64,000 bases of DNA from Phoronis australis (GCA_002633005.1 NMRA01000147.1:188001-252000); one strand, 5' to 3'; positions 12,701 through 22,850 are shown, counted from the stretch's first letter. The notes: a model not told the origin generated them from the letters alone. Numbers and translations are program-made.

Positions 12701-13446
12701 ATTGAAGCCTTAACTATCAATATCTCCCTATCATCGGTTGACCAGCAAAGCAGTGATACAATGATTAAAACCTATCAACTTCAAGTCTAGAATAATCTGA
12801 AAGCTTCCCTGTCCAAACAATGCCACAGCATTCACAACCTCCTTAAACTGGTAGATAATCAAGTGATATTTTCAACATCAGCTAGTTAACTTAACAGAAA
12901 TGAGAAATTTGCATTTTATTGTCGGGTCTGCATAGAAACATAATAAAAGTTGGCGCGTTAACGTGCGTGCCCTACTCGAAAGCGTGGTCTTGCGTACAGT
13001 AAGATCTTGGAAGCATTTGGTATGTAAGTAAATGACCTTACTCTGAACAGTAGCAATATGACCAAATCTGAAAAGTGACTGGACAGCCAATCAGAGTGCG
13101 TGATTAGGTACTAGAACAATCATTACTCTCCTGATTTATGACGGTTTTAGGACATGGTGTATATCACCAAAACATATCGCAAGCATGGAATACGGACATC
13201 AAATGTGTTTATATTCTTCAAATAACTTTCATGTACAGCATCACTACTAGAATTGAACAATGAAGTTGTGGATTTTAAACATAAAAGAAATTCTTTAAAA
13301 AATGTACAAGGGCAACCACAAAATATGAGACACATAAGGTAAATTTACATACCCTTTTCCTGAGTGAAATTATCAATGGCATTTAATATGTCTTCCTTGG
13401 TTAGAGAGGTCTTTAATTGGTCATCGTGATTTTTCGAGTTTGACAT
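1..13446 (-). CDS. TBC1D5: TBC1D5 orthologue (Rab7 GAP, retromer/autophagy), partial, multi-exon
   Basis: Coding exons, in transcript order, are 13446-13353, 12214-12103, 11591-11483, 10969-10880, 9857-9786, 9268-9201, then either 8484-8382 or 6362-6260, then 5184-5096, 3104-3054, 1727-1652 and 134-1. All junctions are GT/AG and the phases agree throughout. About 332 residues are covered; the C-terminal part (human protein about 800 residues) lies beyond the left edge. Signature matches to TBC1D5 include FRSIAWR, NNPLSQ, WNQFFQDNEL, the arginine-finger motif IKQDVIR, YKQ-GMHELLAP and NPDYLEHDAY. Family knowledge: TBC1D5 acts on Rab7 at late endosomes, binds VPS29 of retromer through a leucine in its NPLSQ insertion, and takes part in autophagy. 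Introns run from about 0.5 to 2.1 kb. The exon pair at 8.4 and 6.3 kb is unusual and is described separately. The identification rests on many short matches in the right order. Confidence 0.92.
1652..1727 (-). CDS. TBC1D5: TBC1D5 exon 10
   Basis: 76 bp, phase 2 to phase 0. It encodes (Y)ALFCQVMDTVELWYVSKEF then YPRKHQ, matching human YAVFSQLMETAEPWF. The acceptor is TGCTTGTAG and the donor CATCAG/GTGATT. Confidence 0.9.
3054..3104 (-). CDS. TBC1D5: TBC1D5 exon 9 (51-bp micro-exon)
   Basis: 51 bp, phase 2 at both ends. The peptide is (G)TIIQEILNPDYLEHDA(Y), matching human VLNPEYLEHDAY. The acceptor GTGTATTCCAG was chosen over a second AG 17 bases downstream because only the first keeps the frame. 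The donor is GCCTA/GTGAGT. Confidence 0.9.
4409..4497. repeat. 46-bp tandem duplication
   Basis: Two adjacent copies that share the phrase CCAGTCAAGGTTCATATGTT, starting at 4414 and 4460, lie in the intron after the GMHELLAP exon. No function is apparent. Confidence 0.85.
5096..5184 (-). CDS. TBC1D5: TBC1D5 exon 8 (GMHELLAP motif)
   Basis: 89 bp, phase 0 to phase 2, acceptor TTGCTTTAG and donor GTTGG/GTGAGT. It encodes GMHELLAPLIFILHCDHQAF then LHALEMESV, nearly identical to human TBC1D5 in its first 20 residues. Confidence 0.95.
6260..6362 (-). CDS. TBC1D5: TBC1D5 alternative exon 7, version B
   Basis: 103 bp, the same length and phase as the exon at 8382-8484. It encodes FPELQFFHTDGIHDLM...ILFCYARTNERLCYKQ, which is closer to human FPEMQFF...LFCYAREN...YKQ. 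The acceptor TTTCTCTCTTCAG is strong and the donor is CAG/GTTAGT. Both versions keep the glutamine finger and join the same downstream GMHELLAP exon. Inclusion of both would give 206 bp and shift the frame. Confidence 0.9.
8382..8484 (-). CDS. TBC1D5: TBC1D5 alternative exon 7, version A
   Basis: 103 bp. It starts with one base that completes the Thr codon, followed by 34 codons: YPKIEFFHQNRVRNLM...ILFVFAKLKPDISYRQ. The acceptor is CTTTTCCAG and the donor CAG/GTCTGA, weaker than usual. The final Gln is the TBC glutamine finger (YxQ followed by GMHE in the next exon). The segment FAKLKPDISYRQ resembles the general TBC consensus more than vertebrate TBC1D5 does. It aligns without gaps to the exon at 6260-6362, with 12 of 34 residues identical. 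Confidence 0.87.
9201..9268 (-). CDS. TBC1D5: TBC1D5 exon 6 (arginine finger)
   Basis: 68 bp, phase 0 to phase 2, acceptor TTTCTAG and donor CGCAC/GTAAGT. It encodes SPWNQFFQDNELKVTIKQDV and then IR plus the first two bases of Thr. The IxxDxxR arginine-finger motif is intact (IKQDVIR). The phase-2 end fits both alternative downstream exons. Confidence 0.94.
9594..9740 (+). repeat. CAG/CTG trinucleotide microsatellite
   Basis: About 145 bases of imperfect CAG units interrupted by TAC, AAC and GGC variants, with a pure run of about 13 units near 9670-9710. It lies in the intron between the NNPLSQ exon and the arginine-finger exon of TBC1D5, where the transcribed sense is CTG. Confidence 0.95.
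9786..9857 (-). CDS. TBC1D5: TBC1D5 exon 5 (VPS29-binding insertion)
   Basis: 72 bp, phase 0 at both ends. It encodes VIVNPRHQDEDDLHLNN and then PLSQHDE. In human TBC1D5 the leucine of NPLSQ (L142 by my count from the arginine finger) contacts retromer VPS29. That NNPLSQ motif is intact here, so retromer binding is probably conserved (inference). A CAG/CTG microsatellite lies in the following intron. Confidence 0.93.
10880..10969 (-). CDS. TBC1D5: TBC1D5 exon 4
   Basis: Exactly 90 bp, phase 0 at both ends, acceptor TTTTTTTAG and donor TCG/GTAGGT. It encodes LFLEVLPES, then VEEWVTYTNNSRKKYSEI, matching the human helix LFLCVLPQ...RAWYSNIKEI. Confidence 0.92.
11483..11591 (-). CDS. TBC1D5: TBC1D5 exon 3 (start of TBC domain)
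   Basis: 109 bp, phase 2 to phase 0, with acceptor TGCTTTAG and donor CGG/GTGAGT. It encodes TEWENLFMKPNYLTS then GLRSCRFRSIAWR. The motif RxxxWR/K (here RSIAWR) is the first conserved TBC motif. Very close to human RSSRFRSICWK. Confidence 0.93.
12103..12214 (-). CDS. TBC1D5: TBC1D5 exon 2 (serine/threonine-rich linker)
   Basis: A phase-1 acceptor (CTATAG) and a phase-2 donor (TTACTG/GTGAGT) bound 112 bp. The peptide is rich in Ser, Thr and Asp (TAETSSSDRGSDSSPTT...) and ends VSNSYC-TEWENLF across the junction. That matches the family's FNSYRKEWEELF position at the start of the TBC domain. The low-complexity part is likely disordered. Confidence 0.8.
13353..13446 (-). CDS. TBC1D5: TBC1D5 first coding exon
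   Basis: It begins with ATG at 13446 (MSNSKNHDDQ...) and encodes 31 residues plus one base, ending at an AAGG/GTATGT donor (phase 1). A likely 3' splice site (TTATTTGTAG) lies 22 bases before the ATG, so an upstream non-coding exon is probable; I could not locate it. This N-terminus is not conserved with vertebrates, as expected for the disordered leader of the family. The start is inferred from phase and from the lack of any better upstream ATG. Confidence 0.75.
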
Positions 13447-14601
13447 CGTTGCTAACAATCACAACCTACAAATAACAGAATACCTAATAGGTATAATTAA
13501 AGAACGCAAAGATTACTGATGATAGAGATAATGATGAGAGCGAAGATGAATATAATGACAACACAAAATGCTAAAAATGATTTAATTACCCGCGAATACC
13601 ACATTGCAATTAAAGACAATTATGACATCCGTGTGACTACCTATACGTTAACTAGCTAGAGGCACAAAGAACAGAAGGCAACCACACCACAGACACTAGC
13701 CATCTGATTTTGTGTGACACACTATTTATATTTTTGGTGGTAATACGAGTTGTTGAGTAACTAGAGGGTGGGAGCGTGGGGAAGATGGCACATGGGAATG
13801 GCAAAAAAATGGTAGCAAGGCGGGTATACATGAAGTTGGCTGATACCATTTAGGGAGGGGCAGCCCAAAAGTGACGATAGGGAGTTGTGGTGGGCACCGC
13901 TACCTTCCAATCTGGGTGACAATAATCCCAGCTGAGCCACTGGACAAAAGAATTGAAATGATACCGTTTTCTATTTTCTCAGTACTAAGAAACTGAATTA
14001 ACATGATTTGTAGGGCTGTAGTCACATAATGTCAAAACATGGTAAATGTCTATGGCACCTCAGCGAAAATAATGATAACACATAAAAAGACACTGAGGAA
14101 GACTGAGAACAGAGTATGATAAAAATGATCATGATTAATCCCTACTGTATGTAATATAAAGTGAAAACTCAGTCTGAGACGGGCAATGAACGCAAGCATT
14201 CATTTAACAAAGCAGGCTGATTGATGACAAGTAAACAAAATATCATTTCTAGGAAGCTCCCCCAGCGTAAATATTTCATATAATTAACTGCTGACAATTT
14301 ATTGTGTTAAGCATCTTATGTAGCTCTACTGTCAAAGCCCTTCATCATGGGGGATGAACATCGGCCTAGTTCCCCTATCAAAAATTCTTTAAAATCTTGT
14401 AAAATTACCTTAGTCAGGCACAAAAAAAATCCCTTCAAGTGATTAAGAAGTGCCCCTCAAGGTAGAAATCACTATCATGTAACTGATACAGGCGACTATT
14501 TGAAACAGCACACCATGTTAGTTTTGGCTACTGGAGGGAGAGCTGATAAGGGTTGATGATGGTGGGGGGGCTACTACTGGTGGAGGACAACAGTTACAAC
14601 C
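13447..14601. other. 5' flank of TBC1D5, no gene seen
   Basis: The TBC1D5 promoter or a non-coding first exon should lie upstream of 13446, but I could not identify it. The span is AT-rich without a supported coding exon. Confidence 0.5.
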
Positions 14602-15800
14602 TACTGTAAACGTTCGGGTTAACGCCCATGCTCAGTTAACCGCCCACCCCCTACTTAAGGTGGATTTTCGATTTAACCGCCTACTGCTCGGTTAACTGCA
14701 CATCGTCGATTTTTGAAGATTTCCAGATAAGCGTCCACCTCTCGGTTAAGCGCCCACAAACGCGCAATTCCCCGACTTTTAGATCGAAGATCATAACTAG
14801 AGTGCAACGATGGCCTCCAGGCCGGCAGTTTGGCACTGTGAATTATAATACAAAAAAGGAATTCTTGTCTCGGGTCATGGATTTACTTCAAAATATAATA
14901 CTTGAACGTTTTGTCACTTTATTTTCTTCCCATGTTTGCAAAGTTTAAGAACCTAGACAGCTTCAATGTCTCCGCTTTTAGCGACGCTTTCCGCCACGCT
15001 GAGTTTCTGTCTGCAGTGCACAAGATAGAACACATATTCGAAAAAAATCGGGCCAGAGAAATGTGACAGTGGTTTTGCCAACCCTTCCAATTCGCTTTTG
15101 GTAGGAAGCTCTCATATTTTGAAGAATTTCCATAACTCACGGAAAGATGTCAAATTCTTCCTATTTTGATGAGTGTAATTGCCAGGTTAGGAGGATGTGT
15201 AGCGACCAAACAGACAGTGTACCTAGCTGGCCGATTTGCTTTGTCTGTCGATTTCTGAATTCAAAGGTTGGCAATACGTTACTGGATGTTTGTGTATCAT
15301 CTTGAAGAAATAAAAAACCGCAAGTCAAGTTTTGTTTTTCGCTTATCAAGACAAGTTGGCGTTAGCAGATTCTGCCAAAGTCGCTCGCGGTTCTTTATAG
15401 TACAATTTCTTGCGACAGACGTAACTGTGAATTATCGTATACACCTAGCCAATTTTGTAGATTTAATTGTGATTGACTAATCTGTGGGCAACAGAACATT
15501 TCTTGGGATCGTCCGCTGTTACGACACTTTAAGCGACATTTGGCGACTTGACGATAAAGCTCTTTGAAAAGTTCTACGCGTTCCGAGTACGACTGTGTCG
15601 TGTGGTACTCTGATCATGAAGTAAGATTAACCGCCCGGGGCGGTTGTCTGTCGTAATAAGCGCCCATGTTCAGTTAACCGCCCACCCTGGATTTCTTGAA
15701 ATTTCACGTTTAAGCGCCCATGTCTAGTTAACCACCCAACCCCGATTTTTTGTGTTTGTCAATTTAACCGCCCAGGGCGTTAACCCGAACGATTACGGTA
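14602..15800. mobile_element. Terminal-inverted-repeat element with subterminal arrays, non-autonomous
   Basis: The left end (14604 on) reads CTGTAAACGTTCGGGTTAAC and the right end, reverse-complemented, reads CCGTAATCGTTCGGGTTAAC. That is an inverted repeat of about 24 bp with two mismatches, flanked by TA on both sides. Inside each end lie about six copies of a TTAACCGCCCA or TTAAGCGCCCA motif, spaced roughly 20-40 bp. Except for the last one they all point the same way, so the subterminal arrays are direct rather than mirrored. The 900-bp core has no recognisable transposase. TA target duplication would fit a Tc1/mariner-type mover, but that assignment is inference. Confidence 0.7.
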
Positions 15801-15991
15801 ATTCTGGATCTAGGTCACCGAAATGCCCAAAATCCATTTGCTGAAGACCCTTAGATTAGGGTGGACAGGTTCGAATCCTCCATGAGTGCTCAACATCATG
15901 AACAATAATGTGACAAACAATGAAAAACCTAATTCTAACGCATCTTATGACAACACTGATCAAAGTCCACAGCGTGGTCGGACCATTGTCA

Positions 15992-16385
15992 GGTTCAAAG
16001 GTTAATGGTTCAACTGATTACAGGACGTGTGATTTGTATCCACAGAACTGTAGTCCACTATTGTTCGTTAAGTGAAAACGGTCTCTTTTAAAGATGTGGT
16101 TTTAAATATCACCAGGGAGCAAATTGCATCTTGTGTTCATCGCATGGAAAGGTAACAGTAAAGTAAATCTTATGAATCATCCTACAACAAGTTCAAAGGT
16201 CAATCGTTCAACTGACTATGGGCGTTCATTTGTATCTATGGTGACCGTAGTCAACTGTCGTTTCTTATGTCAACATGGTCTCTTTTAAAGATGTGGTTAA
16301 CTTACCAGGTAGCTAATTAGCGCATCTCGTGTTCGTCATATGGAAAGGTAACAGTAAGGTACATCTTGAGAATCTATCCTACAAG
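15992..16385. repeat. Tandem duplication, about 199-bp period
   Basis: Two diverged copies start with GTTCAAAGGT at 15992 and 16191. They share CTCTTTTAAAGATGTGGTT and GGAAAGGTAACAGTAA phrases at matching offsets. No coding signal was seen. Confidence 0.8.
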
Positions 16386-19300
16386 ACAGGAGTAGATAGG
16401 GAGTAGCCACTGAGTCAAGATTTTGTACCAGTTTAAGAAAAGAAACGAATTACGTCACCTTATGCCAATGACAAGCAAATCTCTTGACAAGTGCGACAAA
16501 CCCTCCCTCCCTGGCTTCTTTGAAAAAACATTTCATTTGGACCACTCATGGTTACGAAATCAGTTTCATCTTGTTCCTTATGCAGATTAGAAAATGATTG
16601 TGAGGCTTGAGAAGAAGAAGAGGTTGGCTATTACTATAGTCACGCCTCATTTTACAGTTGCTTGTCACCACGGTTTTGTTTTTGTCAACATAGACAGTAG
16701 GGTAATTTACACTACAAGACAAAAGTAATCGGACAAAATACCATTTCCCCAGCATGCAAAACTGACTAGTAATAGCATTAAAGTGGCAGAATTCTAATTA
16801 CAGAATGGCTTAGTCACTTTTTAGTCACGTCATTGACTTTCCAGTTCATTCCACTTCATTCTCAGTCATTAGAGAATGCCACTCTGATGGTGAATTCAGC
16901 TTCTGCCCAGCCGCCATGGAGTGGAATTCTGGGATAATCTGTCTGAATACTTTTGGTGTGTACTGTAGGTATTGCACTGAGCAATGAATGATAGCTCTTG
17001 TGCTTATTCCAGGCGACAAGCCACTGATCATGCAAGCTCTACAACAAACTTGCAATATGGCTTGGCAGTTACTCTGACAGAGTTGTCACAGAGACATTAA
17101 TAAAAGACGGATAATTTTCAATAATGTAAGCACACACCAATTCAAATACCAACACATACATACTTGAACTTTTTTGCCCTTTCAAGACCAGCAAACAAAA
17201 CAGCAAATCCACCAAGCCAATATATGACTTGATCATTGTATGAATCATGCCAATGAATATCTAAATTGAACTTGGCAAATTGATATTAATGTCTGTACTG
17301 ACCACTGTAACACTTGGGTAGACCAGTCAGCGAGGCTTCATTAATGCACTGAAATAAAGGGGAGACATAGTACAATCAATAATACAAGGCACTTGAAGTT
17401 TGACTAATTGACCAATAAGAACGGTCTTGAGAAACTGGTATATAGTAAGTTTTCAAGATAATAAATACCAAAATTGTAATTTTTCTAATTTCTTCGTAAG
17501 CTGGTTAATTTTACGGAAAGTTCACTAAAAATTGTTTTTATCATGCCTTATGCAATAAAAAGCAAGTTAAATTACTAATTGTGTTTAATAGTTATTTGTG
17601 TTGAGAAATTAGATGAAATGGAATTCCGCACAACCGTCATATTGTGTGCTAAATGAGTGTTTCAAAGAGCAATCATAGCCTGGGGGAGGGGTGGAACTCA
17701 TACGTGTTGACTACGATAGCCACACACCTCTGCTCCCCCCAGGATAGCCACACACCTCAGTTGCCCCCAGGATAGCCACACACATCTGTTCCCCCCAGGA
17801 TAGCCACACACATCTGTTCTCCCCAGGATAGCCACACACATCTGTTCTCCCAACTAAAGAGAACCTTCCTACACCAATGAGAGGATACAAGCTAATGAGT
17901 TCTACTCAGACACACCATGGGCACATTCTGGGGATCAGGTCTCATACAAGTATTACAAAAAAAAAAAAAAAACAGCGAAGACACAGTGAGGAAGAAAACT
18001 AAATTTTTTGTTAAATTTCTCAACAAAAGTTACAGTAATTCTCCATTTAGTTCGCACAAAAATTAATTGCAACAAACAAAGGCTGATTACCTTTTTGCAC
18101 ATATTGAGACCAAATGTTGTCATAGGATGACATTTCCACATGGCAAACCATGTTCGTAATACATTTCAATGTTCTTAATCTTTACATTTGTGGAGAAATT
18201 TGACAAAATAGAATTTCACTTGTTGGCCATATTTTGTGCTAAATACGTGAAGGATTACTGGGACTTTACAGGAACCATAGCTTCACGGGGAAATTTTATT
18301 TGTTTGTAGGGCAATGATTTTGAGTATTTCTAACGATTTAGTAAGACTCTAAAAGAATGGTTTAATAAGTAAGCAATTGTTTTTGTCCCAAAATGAGTGA
18401 ATTTTTACAATACTTTACGAAAGTCAAATGACAAATTTTCCACCTAAGTAGACAGATCGCCAACTAAGTAGACAGATCTCAAACAAAGCCCACAACACAT
18501 TTGATGTAAAGGTTCTTTCTTTAAGACTACTAGTAGCTAAACTGTAGGCATGTCTATCACTCTCCAAGATATGTTACCACTGATTTAGGTGGGAAATAGA
18601 TGCCCAGCCAAACACAAGTTCAATCAGGGACAACTTGCCACACACAACAAAGGTGCCAGGAGTGTCAAGACACAAGTGTAAACAAGCTGTTATATCAACC
18701 CTGGCTGGTTCCATGCCAAAATGCTAGGTGACGACAAAGATACATGTTAAGATACTTAAGGTAAACTGAATTGTAACAATGGAGTGGCTTAGTGATAAAC
18801 ACCAACTTAAATCTCATTACGTGAGACAACTATATTTTCTGGAAAATGAAAAAATGAAAAAATTGCTATTACGGTAAATCTCACCAATTTAGGACACAAT
18901 ATGGCTGAAAAAAAGGGAAAGAGACGGTACTTGGTCCATGACGTTGACTCTAATCACACGGACACCTTCCATGTGACAAGTTGACTGAGCGCAACTAGCC
19001 CTCCCCCAAACAAGAGGAGCAATGTGTCAAACCAGAAATACAACCATGTAAGTTGCACCTAGTTTCACTTAATTGTTCACAATGTACCATGAAGACAATC
19101 ATCTTTTCAGTTAGGTGACATGAACTGGCCTGCTACTTGCAGGATGATGCACGACAGAATGTCTGTCAAAGGATCTGTTTGGCTGAATCTAAGAAAAGTG
19201 TTAGAAATTTCAAGTTTGGAAGACACAACAAATTTTGAAACAAATTTCAAGGGAGTAACTGTCTGACTTTGATACTCGCTGTGGCAACTTTGCGGCGACT

Positions 19301-19585
19301 TGAGATTTTCCCAGGATGCCAAACACAATTTGAGGTCGCGATGGCAACCTACAGGTCTGATAACTTACAATAACCATGATTTTAGTCGCTCTTGAAGCGG
19401 ATGCCCATTGTATTGTTGAATCATTGTTATACCTTCAAGTTCAAGTACTGTCAGAAACCATTGTTGCCTACATTTGCAGACTTTGCTTGGTGTTCTCTTG
19501 ATTGAGTAACACGATGTCATATGCCCTGGCGCGAGCAGTGTAAAATGACCAGTTGTCGATTTGGGCAAGTGAACGAAAGACTGTT
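16386..19585. other. Repeat-rich gene-free stretch
   Basis: No supported exon. Apart from the minisatellite, two related segments (about 17580-17650 and 18170-18250) share an AGAAATT...TTTTGTGCTAAAT pattern. A phrase near 18880 recurs near 200, so this is interspersed repeat DNA. Confidence 0.5.
17715..17853. repeat. 28-bp minisatellite, five units
   Basis: Five head-to-tail units of about 28 bp, each starting GATAGCCACACAC and ending in a C-rich run plus CAG. Units differ at a few positions, which is typical of a variable minisatellite. Confidence 0.95.
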
Positions 19586-19700
19586 CAAAAAAGTTTGATT
19601 GCGAGAGTATTTGTTCGAGCTAGGAAGAGCTAAAGACAGTAACGGCCTCCTTAGGTTCAAAAGGTTCTTATAGTAACATGACTGATGATTTGATCAGTGT
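19586..19700 (+). repeat. Dispersed repeat, truncated copy
   Basis: Starts AAAAAAGTTTGATTGCGAGA and continues GTATTTGTTCGAGCTAGGAA. It aligns with 22726-22840 in the same orientation and with 20190-20310 in reverse orientation. Confidence 0.75.
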
Positions 19701-20189
19701 AAGGTATGCGTACATGTCACAAGAAATTATTGGAATTGGTTTCCCTTCATTAATAAATTTTTTAGAATTTTGATGCCAACAAACTGAATTTCAGAAGAAG
19801 TTTTGCAGCTGCGAAGCTGTCACAATCTCCCGAGAGATGACACAAAAATTTAGGAAATGGCGCGTACCCATGTCACAAGCATACTGTTTTCAAAACGACG
19901 ATGTACTTTTCTTTGTTACAAAAGATGGAGACTTAGGCAAGAAATGACATTCATTAGATTGTTTTTCACTTAAATGGCTGCAACGGGCAAGGAGAGTGTC
20001 GGTGGACTCCAAGATTTTGCATGCACCCCAACCGGTCTTCAGGTCTGCATGTTGATACAAGTTATACAAGTTTTACGGCGAGATGATGAGCAGAACAGCC
20101 GGGGCTGTGTGCAATTTCGAGATCTGTCAGAGCTCAACATTCAGTGGTACCTAGCTGTATTTTGCTGATAGTCTTCAGCAGCTAGACAG

Positions 20190-20350
20190 TAACCTGACTA
20201 AAATATCAAAATCATGTTGGTATAAATACCTTATGTGCAAAGAGGAACATCTTATGAGGCTGTTGATGTCTTTAATTACTTCCAACTCGAACAATTAATC
20301 TGACTTGTTATCAAACTTTTTCTTCGAGCAGTCCCTCGTTCAGTTCCCAA
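20190..20350 (-). repeat. Dispersed repeat, inverted copy
   Basis: Its reverse complement reads GGGAACTGAACGAGGGACTG followed by CTCGAAGAAAAAGTTTGATA. It matches 22695-22850 on the plus strand over about 155 bp with scattered differences. Confidence 0.8.
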
Positions 20351-20499
20351 AATTGGTAACTGGCCATTTTTGCACAGCACATGCCGCGTGCAACATAAAC
20401 AAGTCATTTAAACACAAAAGTACATGACTGTATGTGTTACGGGGTGTAGAGACATCTGTACCCGTCCAGTTCTTACAAGAGCAGAGAACACAGAGAAAA

Positions 20500-20800
20500 A
20501 AATCAACAGGTGTGGCAGAGTAACTAAAGGTAGTACACAGTCTCATTGCCGATGGCAATGAGTTCCATAGCAAAGTACCCTTATGGGAGATTGAGTTTCA
20601 CCGGCAAGTCATGGCATTAAAACGTTTTACACAGAGACAGTTTTCACCTCCAACATATCTAGACTCTCTAAATTCAAGCTTTCCTGACAAAGGGCAGGGT
20701 CCAATAACATGTACATTTTTGAATACTTCAACAGATAAACATTTCATTGGCCAACTAATTAGAGAGCAGCTCTTTGCATTATCTAAGAGTTGNGGGGTTC
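20500..20800 (-). pseudogene. Non-LTR retrotransposon RT C-terminal remnant
   Basis: The minus strand encodes NSISHKGTLLWNSLPSAMRL, which resembles the conserved tail of many LINE ORF2 proteins (a serine-rich stretch, then G..LWNSLP and a short basic tail). A stop codon interrupts the reading frame just upstream and an N lies at 20793, so it is a dead fragment. Family assignment below non-LTR level is not possible. Confidence 0.65.
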
Positions 20801-20975
20801 AATGATAACTATGTCAGAAATAATTTTAAATTTAGTTCACGTAAACATTGGGCCATACCCGGTCAAGTTCGCCCGAATGGTGCTTGATGATAGGATGGTG
20901 CAGACAATTAGAGGAGGCTTTATGTTATTCATTGGCATTGAACGTGCGTGGTGGCTACAAGACATTTAACTAAAC

Positions 20976-21038
20976 GGGCAGCACACCATAGGGGGTTGGG
21001 AGTTATAGTACCCACATTTTTCCGTGCTACACCGCCCA
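20976..21038 (-). repeat. GC-rich palindromic mini-element, copy 1
   Basis: Read on the minus strand it begins TGGGCGGTGTAGCACGGAAA and ends CCCCTATGGTGTGCTGCCC. It shares ends and internal AAAA-GTGGG text with the copies at 23655, 24464 and 24543. The two ends are imperfect inverted repeats. Confidence 0.7.
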
Positions 21039-21234
21039 TGAACTACCGTATTTTCTTGCACTAAGAAAACCCCGACGAGCATGTTCATATTATTAGAGAA
21101 AAGTAGGTCTAGACCTAATAAAAACTTTGGTCAATGAAGAAAGTCTTCTCTTGTCAATCAGTGCCAATGGCACACAGCCTTGCAGGCATCATACAAGCAA
21201 CAAACTTGATGGAAAAGATTTCTAAGGTTACATG

Positions 21235-22001
21235 TCACTATTCCGAAGGTTCACTACTCGGAAAGTCTTCGCTACCTTCGAAAGTTCACTACTTCGAATG
21301 TCCACAATTCCGAAACCAGAACTTCGATAGTTCATTACTTTGATTGTCTGCTAAGGAGTAGGAACTGATATGAGAAAAGTACTGTATTTGTGCCCATTTA
21401 GCAACTATTTAAAGGGTGTACAAAAGTTGAATAGTTATCAAAACATTGATTACATTCATGAGCTTAATTCCAATCACTGCTAATCGTGAATCTTCAATCT
21501 AACTAACGACTCATTCAGTCTCAACCAGGGACAACATCGGGTCAGGACTTCAGCGACCAATAGCGGCGTGAAGACTGGCAGGGACAGGGTAGCCTACTAA
21601 CTAATTACTTTCGACCCGGCCATGCACGTGGCTCTGATGGGCGAGTTTGAGGGACAGTGGCTCTAAACTACTCAGTCACGCTGTGAAATGATGCAACCTT
21701 GACGTGGATTTGATGAATGTACCGTGGTTGATAATTCATCAATATTCCTACTTCATAATCTTTTAAAAATTCAAGTACGAACTCATTTTCCGCATTCAAA
21801 AGACATGCGAGCAATTTCGCATGCGCATGAAATCCGGGCGTTGTTTGAGTATACCTAGTGCATCTAATAACCGAAGTGTCGTTTCTTTTTGCAGGTAAAA
21901 CGGGATATCTGACACATCCAAGTCCAAAATTTTAGATCTTTGCGGGGTAGTAAACCTTCAGAATAGTGAACCTTCAGAGTAGTGAACCTTTTGGAATACT
22001 G
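21235..22001. repeat. Inverted pair of 16-bp repeat clusters
   Basis: At 21235-21345 about five to six degenerate units of the type GGTTCACTACTCNGAA occur. At 21947-22001 three units of the reverse complement (TAGTGAACCTTCAGAG type) occur. The roughly 770-bp span bounded by inverted clusters could be a non-autonomous mobile element. No protein was recognised inside. Confidence 0.55.
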
Positions 22002-22560
22002 GGCTGTTCCCATTTCCAGCGATGTAAGCAAGTTAAGTAACACGCAAAATACAACCAGATCAAAATATTCAAGTCGATCATTCTCTGATTAAGTATTTCC
22101 GTCCAAGTATATAACGAGGTGTAACCACTCATTTAACCCTTATCCTGCGCTAGGCGAGGTCAGCCGACAAGCCTATTATCCTATGAAAATGCGTCGCATG
22201 TACTCAATCGCCTATAATTAGCTACGGCTAGGCTGCGCAAGGAGAGTGTACTCACTCCAGGACATTGGTGATTTTCATTCAGAAATTGTGAAAGCACGCT
22301 CCAATTTTTACCGCACTCGCAAGGTGATGTGACTTCATGACCTCAATCTTTAAATAGGCCAAAGGTGAGCCATTGCGGTCCAAATGTTCGTTTCCAAAAT
22401 ACCACCACTACTTGTCTTTAATTGGCGTTACTTGAAACTGATTTAATTTCAATGAATTATTGTTTGTATTTGTTAAAAATAAATGCTGTTGATATGACAT
22501 TTAATAGTCTTTGTGCACATATTTGACATTTTAATGTTTAACAACACGGCAAATGCACAG

Positions 22561-22683
22561 CTGGTTCCCGGCAGCACGTACGCAGAGGGCAGGGACTTCA
22601 GCTTTCAAAGTTCGCCAGTAGGACCGCAACTTCAAGTTCTGAAGAATGAGGTCATATCTCTTGGCGTGTGCCAAGTGAAAATG
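22561..22683 (+). CDS. Candidate coding exon, unknown gene
   Basis: 123 bp open in phase 0, from acceptor AATGCACAG to donor AAAATG/GTGAGT. It encodes LVPGSTYAEGRDFSFQSSP then VGPQLQVLKNEVISL. The polypyrimidine tract is weak and no partner exon was found. It could be a real exon of an unrecognised plus-strand gene or a chance open frame. Confidence 0.28.
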
Positions 22684-22694
22684 GTGAGTTCACG

Positions 22695-22850
22695 ATTTTG
22701 GGAACTGAAATAGGGACTGCTCGAACAAAAAGTTTGATAACGAGAGTATTTGTTCGAGTTGGAAGAAATTAAACACATCGACAACCTCCTAAGGTGTTCT
22801 TCTATGCGCAAAAGGTATTTATAACAATGTGACTTTGATGTTTTAGTCGT
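22695..22850 (+). repeat. Dispersed repeat, forward copy
   Basis: Begins TTTTGGGAACTGAAATAGGG and continues ACTGCTCGAACAAAAAGTTT. It is the forward counterpart of 20190-20350 and shares its latter two-thirds with 19586-19700. Confidence 0.8.
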
